This document shows, one piece after another, positions 30,560 to 39,389 of a stretch of 64,000 nt of DNA (positions within the stretch are counted from its first letter, which is position 1; every line of letters begins with the position of its first letter). The notes beneath the pieces were generated by a model. The model worked only from the letters and a program-made list of their open reading frames with translations. It did no database searches and had not been told where the DNA came from. The stretch comes from Rhodobacteraceae bacterium HTCC2150 (GTDB lineage: Bacteria > Pseudomonadota > Alphaproteobacteria > Rhodobacterales > Rhodobacteraceae). The position numbers and the translations under genes are program-made. Where the stretch lies: NCBI GenBank assembly GCA_000169395.1, contig AAXZ01000002.1:806001-870000 (forward strand), in the 5' to 3' direction.

Positions 30560-30943
30560 ATGACAAACACAACATGGATCACTGTTTGCAGCACCTGCAA
30601 ACGCGAAGATTGGGCAGAACGCGGTCAACCTGAAACTGACGGTGAAGTTTTTGCAGCAGACATTGCGGCCGCAGTTGTCGGTTTAGAAAACGTCAAAACC
30701 CGCACGCATCCATGTTTAATGGGGTGTTCACATGGCTGTAATGTTGCAATCCAAAGTGAAGGCAAACTGAACTATACTTTGGGTCGGTTTGAAAACCTTG
30801 AGGGTGATGCCGCAGGCGTTGTCGAATACGCTCGGATGCATGCTGAAAGCGAAACAGGTGCCGTACCATTTCGCCAATGGCCCCAAGCAATCAAAGGTCA
30901 CTTTGTGACGCGCCACCCCCCTTTGCCTGACAGCGAAGAATGA
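30560..30943 (+). CDS. DUF1636 family cysteine-rich protein, cobalamin-linked
   Basis: 127 aa with CSTC near the N-terminus and HPCLMGCSHGCNVAIQ in the middle, a pattern suggesting metal or Fe-S binding in a thioredoxin-like ferredoxin fold. The family is usually found beside cobalamin genes; here its stop overlaps the cobC start (ATGA) and it begins the cob operon. Function is unknown; a role in cobalt handling or cobalt insertion is inferred from context only. Confidence 0.8.
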   Translation: MTNTTWITVCSTCKREDWAERGQPETDGEVFAADIAAAVVGLENVKTRTHPCLMGCSHGCNVAIQSEGKLNYTLGRFENLEGDAAGVVEYARMHAESETGAVPFRQWPQAIKGHFVTRHPPLPDSEE

Positions 30944-31884
30944 CAGGAAAGCGCGATCATGGTGGTGGCATAGACGACGCCGTGCATCAATTTGGTGGCG
31001 CGCGCGCCAACTGGCTTGATCTATCCACAGGCATTAATCCGTCGCCTTATCCTACAGACGCGATCACCCAAAGTGATTGGTGCGAATTGCCCGACAAAGG
31101 TGCATTCAGTCGCCTTGAAACCGCTGCGCGTTCGTTTTGGAACATTCCTGATGCTGCCGCAGTAATGGCCACACCGGGCGCCTCATCACCCATTGCAATG
31201 ATCCCGCATATTTTATCAGCGGGAACAGTAAATATCGCGCGCGCCACATATAATGAACACGCGGCAGCCTTTTCAGGCGCTGGGTGGGAAATCGTGCAAG
31301 GCAGTGCCGATGCCCATGTCGTCGTTCATCCCAATAACCCTGATGGCTCTTTGTTTTCGCCCGATGACCCAACTAAACGTCTACTTGTCATCGACGAAAG
31401 CTTTTGTGATGTTTGTCCTGAAAACTCTCATATTATCCGTAGCGTCGACAAAAATACGCTCGTTTTAAAAAGCTTTGGTAAGTTTTGGGGCTTAGCTGGT
31501 TTACGTCTTGGCATGGTGATTGGTGATCCTGTCTTAATAAATGCCCTTCGCCAACGTATTGGGCCATGGCAAGTTTCCGGCCCTGCATTATCGGTAGGAA
31601 CCGCCGCGCTAAATGATCTGGCTTGGGCCAAAAAAACCCGTGAGCGCCTAAAAACAGATGCGGAAATACTTGATCAAATGATGAATGACGCTGGACACGC
31701 AACCGTTGGTGGCACAACGTTATTTCGTCTTTATGAGGTTGAAAACGCACAAGATTTGCAAATAACACTCGCAAACCATCACATTTGGACACGCATATTT
31801 CCCTATTCCAAAAATTGGATACGGCTTGGTTTACCGGGGTGTGCCACCGATTGGGCAAGACTTGCAAAGGCATTAAAGACGTGA
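30940..31884 (+). CDS. cobC: Threonine-phosphate decarboxylase (cobalamin biosynthesis)
   Basis: 314 aa PLP enzyme making (R)-1-aminopropan-2-yl phosphate for the nucleotide loop. Visible are LDLSTGINPSPYP, VVHPNNPDGSLFSP, and the PLP lysine in VLKSFGKFWGLAGLRLG. Named CobC in aerobic-pathway bacteria (CobD in Salmonella). It overlaps cbiB by 4 bases. Confidence 0.92.
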   Translation: MTGKRDHGGGIDDAVHQFGGARANWLDLSTGINPSPYPTDAITQSDWCELPDKGAFSRLETAARSFWNIPDAAAVMATPGASSPIAMIPHILSAGTVNIARATYNEHAAAFSGAGWEIVQGSADAHVVVHPNNPDGSLFSPDDPTKRLLVIDESFCDVCPENSHIIRSVDKNTLVLKSFGKFWGLAGLRLGMVIGDPVLINALRQRIGPWQVSGPALSVGTAALNDLAWAKKTRERLKTDAEILDQMMNDAGHATVGGTTLFRLYEVENAQDLQITLANHHIWTRIFPYSKNWIRLGLPGCATDWARLAKALKT

Positions 31885-32789
31885 GTAACGCCATCATACT
31901 TTTGCTCGCATTATTGCTTGATGCCCTTTTGGGTGAACCGAAATGGTTATGGTCACGCGTCCCGCATCCAGCAGTATTGATGGGGCGCTTGATTGCTTGG
32001 GCCGACACATCATTTAATGAATCCCCATCTCAAAAGGTGAAAGGTGCGCTTGTTATTGCTGCGCTTAGCATTGCTGCACTGGTGTTTGGGGAATTCCTTT
32101 CAAATTTGCCAGGCATCATCCAAGCCATTATTGTTGCAATATTTCTAGCACAGCGCAGCCTTGTCGATCACGTTCAGGCCGTAGCAGACGCCTTGCGACT
32201 GTCGGTTCATGACGGCAAACTTATGGTAGCGCGCATTGTTGGGCGGGACACGGCAGAAATGGATGCACCTGCGGTTGCACGTGGCGCCATTGAAAGTGCC
32301 GCTGAGAACCTGTCAGATGGTGTCATTGCACCCGCTTTATGGTTTCTTGTCTTTGGCTTGCCCGGTCTATTTTTCTATAAAATCATCAACACTGCGGACA
32401 GCATGATTGGGTATAAAACACCACGGCATATCGATTTTGGATGGGGCGCTGCGCGGTTGGATGACCTTTTGAACTGGGTCCCTGCCCGTCTAACCACCCT
32501 GTTGATTGCCGCGGGATATCTTTCATCAAATGCGTTGAAAATCGCATGGCGGGATCATGGCTTGCATAGATCCCCAAACGCAGGCTGGCCTGAGGCCGCT
32601 ATGGCTGGTGTTCTGAACATCGCCCTTTCCGGCCCAAGACAATACCATGGTACATCAACCAATGACGCTTTTGTTAACCCCGAAGGCCGCCATGACTTGG
32701 ACCCCCAAACCATAGATGCCAGTGTAAATGTTCTTTGGCGGGCCTGGGCTGTTTTGGCGTTTGCTTTGGTGGTTTGTGCCCTTTTCTGA
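31881..32789 (+). CDS. cbiB: Adenosylcobinamide-phosphate synthase (CbiB/CobD)
   Basis: 302 aa membrane protein attaching aminopropanol phosphate to adenosylcobyric acid. Typical features are LLDALLGEPKWLWSRVPHPAVLMG, VARGAIESAAENLSDGVIAPALWF and MIGYKTPRHIDFGWGAARLDDLLN. The GTG at 31881 sits in GTGA with the cobC stop and gives the family N-terminus; a longer frame from 31785 lies inside cobC. Nothing resembling a cobalamin riboswitch was found upstream of this three-gene run. Confidence 0.92.
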   Translation: MSNAIILLLALLLDALLGEPKWLWSRVPHPAVLMGRLIAWADTSFNESPSQKVKGALVIAALSIAALVFGEFLSNLPGIIQAIIVAIFLAQRSLVDHVQAVADALRLSVHDGKLMVARIVGRDTAEMDAPAVARGAIESAAENLSDGVIAPALWFLVFGLPGLFFYKIINTADSMIGYKTPRHIDFGWGAARLDDLLNWVPARLTTLLIAAGYLSSNALKIAWRDHGLHRSPNAGWPEAAMAGVLNIALSGPRQYHGTSTNDAFVNPEGRHDLDPQTIDASVNVLWRAWAVLAFALVVCALF

Positions 32790-32852
32790 TCACCTGTTGC
32801 CCTCGTCGCAAGATAGGTTAACTTAGCCACATTGAACGAGTGGAGGATTTTA

Positions 32853-34031
32853 ATGCGTTCTATAATAGGTATTTTTACGGCCGTGATGCTTTCGGCGTCA
32901 CCTGTGCTGGCAGCGTCTGCCCCTTGTGGCGGCAATTTCAACAGTTGGCTAAAAGGTGTCAAAAAGGAAGCCGTTGCAAACGGGCATTCCAAAGGCACTG
33001 TCGACAAATTTTTGGCGTCCGCCAGACAGGATTCCAGAACCTTAAAGGCTGATCGGGCACAGGGCGTATTCAAACTGGGGTTTGTTGATTTTTCACGCCG
33101 TGTCATTAGCCAACACCGAATTAATAATGGGCGGAAAAACGGATCAAAATACGCAAGTGTTTTTGCCAGAACTGAACGCGATTACGGTGTACCAGCCGGT
33201 GTGCTGTTGGCATTTTGGGCGCTAGAAACTGATTTTGGCGCGGTTCAAGGCGATTTCAATACGCTAACCTCATTGCTGACGCTCAGCCATGATTGCCGCC
33301 GTCCAGAATTGTTCCGTCCACAGATTTTTGCAGCATTAGAACTTTATGAGCGAGGCGATTTTAGCCCATCAAAAACCACAGGTGCGTGGGCGGGTGAAAT
33401 CGGCATGGTTCAAATGTTGCCCGAAGACATTCTACACAACGGCGTAGATGGCGATGGTGACGGTCAGGTGAAACTAAAAACCTCGGCACCAGATGCTTTG
33501 TTATCGGGTGCAAAAATGCTCAAGGGACTTGGCTGGCGCAAGGGCGAACCTTGGCTGCAAGAGGTTACTGTTCCCAGCAATTTGGATTGGTCGAACACGG
33601 GGCTTACCACAAAAATGCTTGGTCGCGATTGGGCGAAACAGGGTGTGAAATCACGCCATGGGAAAATTTCAACAAAACTTCCGGCTTCTTTGATTTTGCC
33701 GCAGGGCAGAAATGGCCCTGCCTTCTTGGCGTATCCGAATTTCGATGTTTATTTTGAATGGAATCAAAGTTTCGTTTACGTCACCACAGCCGCCTATTTC
33801 GCGACACGTCTTTCAGGTGCCCCTGTATTTGACGCAGGTAATCCAGATGCTGGTCTAAGTGATAACCAGATGAAAGCTTTGCAGAAGAAACTGAAACGCA
33901 AAGGATATGATGTTGGCAAAATTGACGGCATTTTGGGTGCAAAAACCCGTAACGCAGTTCAAGCAGAACAAAAACGTCTTGGCTTGCCAGCAGATGCATG
34001 GCCAACCAGCGCACTCTTGAACAAACTATAA
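32853..34031 (+). CDS. mltB: Lytic murein transglycosylase B-like protein with peptidoglycan-binding domain
   Basis: 392 aa. A signal peptide ends near SPVLAASA. The SLT_2/MltB catalytic domain has LLAFWALETDFG with the catalytic Glu, then GAWAGEIGMVQMLPEDIL; a C-terminal PG_binding_1 domain (SDNQMKALQKKLKRKGYDVG onwards) follows. The start at 32853 has GGAGGA at ideal distance. Its last 51 bases are inside a 143-bp repeat duplicated 18.8 kb away beside smc. Confidence 0.92.
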   Translation: MRSIIGIFTAVMLSASPVLAASAPCGGNFNSWLKGVKKEAVANGHSKGTVDKFLASARQDSRTLKADRAQGVFKLGFVDFSRRVISQHRINNGRKNGSKYASVFARTERDYGVPAGVLLAFWALETDFGAVQGDFNTLTSLLTLSHDCRRPELFRPQIFAALELYERGDFSPSKTTGAWAGEIGMVQMLPEDILHNGVDGDGDGQVKLKTSAPDALLSGAKMLKGLGWRKGEPWLQEVTVPSNLDWSNTGLTTKMLGRDWAKQGVKSRHGKISTKLPASLILPQGRNGPAFLAYPNFDVYFEWNQSFVYVTTAAYFATRLSGAPVFDAGNPDAGLSDNQMKALQKKLKRKGYDVGKIDGILGAKTRNAVQAEQKRLGLPADAWPTSALLNKL

Positions 34032-34123
34032 AATTATTGGCGTGGGCAGGTTCTGCCCGCGCCACCTTCTTTTGCCAATTATCTAAAGCTAGGCCAACAG
34101 CAGCGCTTGATTAGGCGACAAGA
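33981..34123 (+). repeat. 143-bp direct repeat, left copy (island boundary)
   Basis: Identical base for base to 52764-52906 and in the same orientation. Content: last 51 bases of mltB, 79 bases of mltB/smc intergenic DNA with a terminator, and the last 13 bases of smc (stop plus three codons). It marks the left end of the island; both copies contain tails of both core genes, so the unbroken ancestor was mltB and smc convergent, 79 bases apart. Confidence 0.97.
34039..34063 (+). terminator. Bidirectional terminator of mltB (left copy)
   Basis: 11-bp stem GGCGTGGGCAG/CTGCCCGCGCC with one T-G wobble and a GTT loop, 7 bases after the mltB stop. TTCTTTT follows on one strand and a run of A/T on the other, so it could serve both mltB and, in the ancestor, smc. 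Confidence 0.85.
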
Positions 34124-34484
34124 TGCATGGCGCGTGTCCGTCGAGGTTCTGTTGAAAAAATCGGGTTCCGCCAGTCCACGCCGGGTGTTTCGCAAAATGA
34201 TCCGCGATATGATCAAGGCGGGTACCTTGCCAGAATATGACATGACGGAAGAAGAGGGCGACATCATCCGCTTTGCCCTGAAGGACGCGTTGATTGAGGC
34301 GATGCCGCCCCCACGCCTAACAGATACCGCCCTTGATGCGGCGCGCGCGCTGGCGCCAGGTGCGGATGTTTACGCACTAGAGGCGGCGTGGCGGGCACAT
34401 TGGGTCGCTTTGGGGCGTCGTCGCTTGCGCAATCCGGATGCGACGTTTTTGGGTTGGGTGAAACGATCCCATTCCGCAAGCTAG
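34107..34484 (+). pseudogene. C-terminal remnant of a plasmid RepA-like replication initiator
   Basis: 125-codon open frame. Its first codons (TTG start at 34107) come from the 143-bp repeat; sequence unique to the island begins at 34124, so the 5' part of a longer gene is missing. The C-terminal part, ALDAARALAPGADVYALEAAWRAHW then RNPDATFLGWVKR (broken here into two segments for reference), resembles the end of RepA replication proteins of roseobacter plasmids in which a Trp-containing helix precedes a '(N)PDAAFLGFxxK' tail. That match is from memory and should be checked. G+C is higher than in mltB. I regard it as a non-functional stub. Confidence 0.6.
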
Positions 34485-34496
34485 CCTGCATGGCGG

Positions 34497-34548
34497 ACCT
34501 CAAGATGGTTTTAGGGGAAATTTGGTAATGAATTCCCCCACTTGAGGT
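34497..34548. repeat. Nested inverted repeat between the RepA stub and manC
   Basis: Outer arms ACCTCAAG (34497-34504) and CTTGAGGT (34541-34548); inner arms GGGGAA (34514-34519) and TTCCCC (34533-34538). No T tract follows, so it is not a plain terminator. It could be a leader hairpin for manC or a leftover replication/regulatory site. Confidence 0.6.
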
Positions 34549-34609
34549 TGAGTGGCAAAACAAGCCATAACGATGTTCAAGATAATTAGAACCAAAGTGA
34601 GTGTGTGTG

Positions 34610-36073
34610 ATGTCAGCGAAAAGCCCAACCCTTTCTAAGATAACGCCGGTTTTATTGTGTGGTGGGTCTGGAACGCGGCTTTGGCCTTTGTCGCGTAAAA
34701 GCTATCCCAAGCAATTTACGGCACTAACACAGGAAGAAACACTGTTTCAGGCAACCGCGCAGCGCTTTCAGGGCGATGATTTTGCCGCCCCCATGGTGCT
34801 GACGCAATCTGATTTCCGCTTTATTGTGACCGAACAATTGGCCGCTGTCGGCGTTGATCCAGGGGCCGTGGTGATTGAGCCATCTAGCCGCAATACGGGT
34901 CCGGCGATTCTTGCGGCGGCACTGCATTTGCACAACCAAGACCCAGAGGCGCTGATGCTGGTGGCCCCATCTGATCATGTGATCACCGATGAAGTGGCGT
35001 TTCAGGCGGCGGTGGCGGCGGGTGCCAAAGCTGCGCGTGCGGGTTCTATGGTGACCTTTGGTATTGAACCAACACGTCCTGAAACCGGTTTTGGTTATTT
35101 GCACCTAAGCCATGTGCCCAAAGCCGATGATCTGACGCCTGTGCCGTTGACGTCATTTGTGGAAAAACCCAATCTTGAACGCGCCCAAGAAATGGCCGAT
35201 GCAGGTGATTATTTGTGGAACGCAGGCATATTTTTGTTTTCCACCGCCAGCATTATTGCGGCCTTTAAGGCCCATGCGCCAAATCTGATGGATCCCGTGC
35301 AAGCGGCTGTTGATAATGGTCAACCTGATTTGGGCTTTCTGCGCCTTGCACCTGATGCATGGGATCAAGCCGAAGACATCTCGATTGACTTTGCGGTCAT
35401 GGAGCGCAGCGATAATTTGATGGTGGTGCCGTTTCGTGCGGGCTGGTCTGATCTTGGGGATTGGGATGCGATCTGGCGCGAGTCTGCATCAGACGCCACA
35501 GGCGTGGTAACCGCAGGGCACACCACAGCCATTGATTGCACAGACACTTTGTTGCGGGCCGAAATGGACAACCAAGAATTGGTGGGCATTGGGCTGGATA
35601 ACATCATCGCGGTGGCCATGCCTGATGCGGTATTGGTGGCGGATCGATCCCGATCCCAAGACGTAAAGAACGCCGTGGTTGCCCTGCGCCAAAAGCAGGC
35701 CATTCAAGCGGATGCATTTTTGAAAGATCACCGCCCTTGGGGGTGGTTTGAAACCTTGGCCTTGGGCGACCGCTTTCAGGTAAAGCGCATCGTGGTGAAA
35801 CCGGGCGGCATCCTGTCATTGCAAAGTCACGTTCACCGCGCCGAACATTGGATCGTGGTATCTGGTACCGCCAAGGTCACCGTGGGGGACGACGTTAAAT
35901 TGCTGAGCGAGAACCAATCGGTCTATATTCCGCTTGGGGCCATTCACCGGATGGAAAACCCTGGCAAATTGCCAATGACCCTGATTGAGGTGCAAACCGG
36001 TGCCTATCTGGGTGAAGATGACATCGTGCGCTATGAGGATCTGTATTCGCGTGGCCAAGGCGCCAAGGGATAA
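34610..36073 (+). CDS. manC: Mannose-1-phosphate guanylyltransferase / mannose-6-phosphate isomerase
   Basis: 487 aa type II PMI-GMP protein. The N-terminal nucleotidyltransferase has LLCGGSGTRLWPLSRKSYPKQF and FVEKPN; the C-terminal cupin isomerase domain has RPWGWFETL, VHRAEHWIVVSGTAKVT and IPLGAIHRMENPG. It makes GDP-mannose for surface polysaccharide. ATG 34610 is used; GTG codons lie just upstream at 34601. First intact gene of the island. Confidence 0.94.
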   Translation: MSAKSPTLSKITPVLLCGGSGTRLWPLSRKSYPKQFTALTQEETLFQATAQRFQGDDFAAPMVLTQSDFRFIVTEQLAAVGVDPGAVVIEPSSRNTGPAILAAALHLHNQDPEALMLVAPSDHVITDEVAFQAAVAAGAKAARAGSMVTFGIEPTRPETGFGYLHLSHVPKADDLTPVPLTSFVEKPNLERAQEMADAGDYLWNAGIFLFSTASIIAAFKAHAPNLMDPVQAAVDNGQPDLGFLRLAPDAWDQAEDISIDFAVMERSDNLMVVPFRAGWSDLGDWDAIWRESASDATGVVTAGHTTAIDCTDTLLRAEMDNQELVGIGLDNIIAVAMPDAVLVADRSRSQDVKNAVVALRQKQAIQADAFLKDHRPWGWFETLALGDRFQVKRIVVKPGGILSLQSHVHRAEHWIVVSGTAKVTVGDDVKLLSENQSVYIPLGAIHRMENPGKLPMTLIEVQTGAYLGEDDIVRYEDLYSRGQGAKG

Positions 36074-36210
36074 GCCGACATAGGCATCCAAGGCACAAGC
36101 AAGGGCTGACATTTATGGCGGCCCTTGTTATGAGCATCCCTGAAAGTTGTACCCCAGTTGCCGTGAATGAAGGCTGGGAAATTTAACCAAAAATACCGGA
36201 AGATGATCTT

Positions 36211-36780
36211 GTGAAAATAGAAGCCCTCTCCATTCCCGATGTCCTGTTGATCACCCCCGCCCGCCACGGCGATGCGCGAGGGTTTTTTAGTGAAAGCTGG
36301 AACAAGGAACGTATGGCGGCGGCCAGCGTCACTTTGGATTTTGTGCAAGACAATCATTCCATGTCCGCAGACATTGGCACGGTGCGTGGTTTGCATTTTC
36401 AATCGCCCCCGCACGCCCAAGCCAAATTGGTGCGTTGTGGTCGTGGTCGCTTGTTTGATGTGGCCGTGGACATTCGCAAAGGCTCGCCCACCTATGGGCA
36501 ATGGGTGGGCGCCGAGCTTAGCTTTGAAAATGGGGCGCAGTTGCTGGTGCCTGCTGGTTTCTTGCACGGGTTTTCCACGCGCGAACCTGACACTGAAATC
36601 TGTTATAAATGCACCGATTATTACGCGCCTGAATGCGATGGTGCCGTGCGTTTTGATTGCCCTGATATTGGCATTGATTGGGGCCTTGGCGACATCGAGG
36701 CCAAGCTGTCTGGTAAAGACGCCGCAGCACCAGTTTTGGCCGATTTTGACAGTCCGTTTGTGTGGGAAGGAACGCCGTGA
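36211..36780 (+). CDS. rfbC: dTDP-4-dehydrorhamnose 3,5-epimerase
   Basis: 189 aa RmlC cupin: [43 protein letters not shown] and [10 protein letters not shown]. The start is GTG at 36211. It overlaps rfbB by 4 bases (GTGA). Third step of dTDP-L-rhamnose synthesis. Confidence 0.96.
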   Translation: MKIEALSIPDVLLITPARHGDARGFFSESWNKERMAAASVTLDFVQDNHSMSADIGTVRGLHFQSPPHAQAKLVRCGRGRLFDVAVDIRKGSPTYGQWVGAELSFENGAQLLVPAGFLHGFSTREPDTEICYKCTDYYAPECDGAVRFDCPDIGIDWGLGDIEAKLSGKDAAAPVLADFDSPFVWEGTP

Positions 36781-37829
36781 GCAACCCGATGAAAATCCTC
36801 GTAACAGGTGGCGCTGGCTTTATTGGCTCTGCCGTCGTGCGCGCCGCCGTGGCCCAAGGGCATTCTGTGGTCAATCTAGACGCGCTGACCTATGCGGCCT
36901 GTTTGGATAATGTGGCCTCGGTGGCGGACAACCCGCTTTATGCGTTTGAGCAAGCCGACATTCGGGACCGCGCCGCCTTGGATCGTATCTTTGCCGCCCA
37001 TAAGCCTGATACAGTCATGCATTTGGCCGCGGAATCCCATGTGGACCGCTCCATTGATGGCCCGGGTGATTTCATTGAAACCAACATCACCGGCACCTAT
37101 CAAATGCTAGAGGCCGCGCGCGCCTATTGGGAAGGGGCGGATAAACCTGAAGCTTTCCGTTTTCATCACATTTCCACGGATGAAGTGTTTGGCAGTCTGG
37201 GTGAAACAGGCCAGTTCACCGAAGAAACACCTTATGACCCGCGCAGTCCTTATTCGGCCAGTAAAGCGGCCTCGGATCATTTGGTACGCGCTTGGCATGA
37301 AACTTACGGCTTGCCCATCGTCATGAGCAATTGTTCAAACAACTACGGCCCCTTTCATTTCCCTGAAAAGTTGATCCCTGTGGTCATCATCAAGGCCTTG
37401 GCGGGTGAACCTTTGCCGATTTATGGCGATGGCTCAAATGTGCGCGATTGGCTTTATGTCGAAGATCACGCTGATGCGTTGCTCTGTGTGCTGACGCGCG
37501 GTGAAAATGGCCGCAGCTATAATATTGGCGGCGAGAATGAACGCAGCAACCTAGAATTGGTGACAACCCTTTGTGCCATTCTGGATCGTTTGCGCCCTGG
37601 TGCTGCGCCCTATGCGGATCAAATCACCTATGTAACAGATCGCCCTGGCCATGATGCGCGTTATGCGATTGACCCGCAACGTATCGCCAATGAATTGGGT
37701 TGGCGCCCGTCGGTGACCGTTGAGGAAGGGTTGGAAAAAACCGTTCAATGGTATCTGGATAATGAAGACTGGTGGCGTGCCCTGCAAAATCGTGCCGGTG
37801 TTGGCGAACGGTTGGGCACAGGAAAGTAA
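36777..37829 (+). CDS. rfbB: dTDP-glucose 4,6-dehydratase
   Basis: 350 aa RmlB extended [38 protein letters not shown], and catalytic [12 protein letters not shown]. The start is taken as GTG 36777 (in GTGA, with GGAAGGAA at good distance); ATG 36789 is an alternative that removes four residues. Second step of dTDP-L-rhamnose synthesis. Confidence 0.96.
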   Translation: MSNPMKILVTGGAGFIGSAVVRAAVAQGHSVVNLDALTYAACLDNVASVADNPLYAFEQADIRDRAALDRIFAAHKPDTVMHLAAESHVDRSIDGPGDFIETNITGTYQMLEAARAYWEGADKPEAFRFHHISTDEVFGSLGETGQFTEETPYDPRSPYSASKAASDHLVRAWHETYGLPIVMSNCSNNYGPFHFPEKLIPVVIIKALAGEPLPIYGDGSNVRDWLYVEDHADALLCVLTRGENGRSYNIGGENERSNLELVTTLCAILDRLRPGAAPYADQITYVTDRPGHDARYAIDPQRIANELGWRPSVTVEEGLEKTVQWYLDNEDWWRALQNRAGVGERLGTGK

Positions 37830-37830
37830 G

Positions 37831-38535
37831 ATGCCGTTTTTCAAATCCCAAGGCCAGTTGATCTACTATGCCCATGTTCCCAAATGCGGCGGCACGGGCG
37901 TGGAAAATTACATCAAGGCGCGCTTTGGGTCGGTGGCCTTTTTGGATCGACGGTATTTTCAAAAGGGCGATGTAGAACCATGGTCACACACCTCGCCGCA
38001 ACATATCGAGGCGGGCGATTTGGGTCAGCTGATCCCGTTGAACTTTTTTGACCAGATTTTCACCGTGGTGCGCCATCCGATGGATCGCATGGTCAGCATG
38101 TATCACTTTAATATCGAGGTGGGTGGCCATTTGGATAAAAGCGTCAGCTTTGGCGAGTGGCTTGCGCGGATTGAAGACAGTTGGAACAAAGAAGACATGT
38201 TCTATTTGGACAATCACCCCCGTCCCATGAGTGACTTTGTGCCCCTTGGGGCCAAGGTGTTTTATTTGGAATCCGGTTTGATGGCGGTGCAGGCATTTCT
38301 GGATCAATATGCGGCCCAAGGCCAAGACCAACCCTTGCGTGAAATCCCCGTGGGAAATCAACGTAAAACACGCACAAAAGAGGGCCAAGACCTTGGTGAC
38401 AAAATCGTGCCAACACGCCAAGATATTAGCCGCCTAACGCGCATGTATGAAGAAGATTTTGAACGCTTTGGGTATGATCCTGAAATCACCGGTGTTTCAC
38501 CAACATATCTGACACCCGAAGGGGGATTATTATGA
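37831..38535 (+). CDS. Sulfotransferase family protein
   Basis: 234 aa. The 5'-PSB-like PAPS motif is AHVPKCGGTGVENYI near the N-terminus, and the 3'-phosphate-binding motif RHPMDRMVSMYH lies near residue 85; both indicate a PAPS-dependent sulfotransferase of the Sulfotransfer_2 group. It sits inside the rhamnose operon, one base after the rfbB stop and overlapping rfbD (ATGA), so sulfation of the rhamnose-containing glycan is the natural inference. The acceptor is unknown. Confidence 0.85.
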   Translation: MPFFKSQGQLIYYAHVPKCGGTGVENYIKARFGSVAFLDRRYFQKGDVEPWSHTSPQHIEAGDLGQLIPLNFFDQIFTVVRHPMDRMVSMYHFNIEVGGHLDKSVSFGEWLARIEDSWNKEDMFYLDNHPRPMSDFVPLGAKVFYLESGLMAVQAFLDQYAAQGQDQPLREIPVGNQRKTRTKEGQDLGDKIVPTRQDISRLTRMYEEDFERFGYDPEITGVSPTYLTPEGGLL

Positions 38536-39389
38536 GTATTCTCGTTTTTGGAACCACCGGCCAAGTGTCACAGGAATTGGCGCGTCGTCGTGAAGGCATC
38601 ATCGCCTTGGGGCGCGATCAGGCGGATCTGTCTGATCCGGCGGCTTGTGCAAAACTCATTACCGAGACGGACTGTCATGCTGTGATTAACGCTGCTGCCT
38701 ATACGGCCGTGGACAAGGCCGAAAGTGACGAAGCGATGGCGGCTTTGGTGAATGGGGCGGCACCCACAGCGATGGCCACCGCTTGTGCGGCCAAGGGCAT
38801 ACCGTTTGTGCATATCTCAACGGATTACGTTTTTGATGGCACAGGGGATCAGCCTTGGATGGTGAATGATTTAACGGCCCCGTTGGGTGCCTATGGGCGC
38901 ACCAAGTTGACGGGCGAAGAGGGCGTGCGCGCCGCAGGTGGTACTTATGGCATTTTGCGTACCTCGTGGGTGTTTTCCGCGCACGGGAATAACTTTGTAA
39001 AAACTATGCGCCGCTTGGGGGCAGAACGCGACCGGCTGACGATTGTGGCGGATCAAATTGGTGGACCAACGGCGGCAGGTGATATTGCGGATGCCTGTCT
39101 GGCCATGGCGGATCAGTTGCTGGCCGACAGCGGTAAATCGGGCACTTATCATTTTGCAGGTGGGCCGGATGTATCTTGGGCTGATTTTGCGCGTGAAATT
39201 TTTGCCCAAAGCAATTTGACACCAGAGGTGGTGGATATCCCCACCTCTGATTTTCCAACACCCGCCGCGCGACCAGCAAATTCGCGCATGGATTGTTCAA
39301 CATTAGAGACTGTTTTTGGCATTACCCGCCTGGATTGGCGCGTGTCTTTGGCCGATGTGATTAAGGAACTTAGCAATGACGAAGCGTAA
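38532..39389 (+). CDS. rfbD: dTDP-4-dehydrorhamnose reductase
   Basis: 285 aa RmlD SDR: ILVFGTTGQVSQEL, NAAAYTAVDKAESD, HISTDYVFDG and YGRTKLTGE. It reduces dTDP-6-deoxy-L-lyxo-4-hexulose to dTDP-L-rhamnose. It overlaps rfbA by 14 bases. Confidence 0.96.
   Translation: MSILVFGTTGQVSQELARRREGIIALGRDQADLSDPAACAKLITETDCHAVINAAAYTAVDKAESDEAMAALVNGAAPTAMATACAAKGIPFVHISTDYVFDGTGDQPWMVNDLTAPLGAYGRTKLTGEEGVRAAGGTYGILRTSWVFSAHGNNFVKTMRRLGAERDRLTIVADQIGGPTAAGDIADACLAMADQLLADSGKSGTYHFAGGPDVSWADFAREIFAQSNLTPEVVDIPTSDFPTPAARPANSRMDCSTLETVFGITRLDWRVSLADVIKELSNDEA

Noticed and set aside
33981-34123. 143-bp repeat as att sites of an integrase-type island
   Set aside because: No integrase or excisionase is present and the repeat contains two protein-gene tails rather than a tRNA end; recombination-based integration or duplication fits better.
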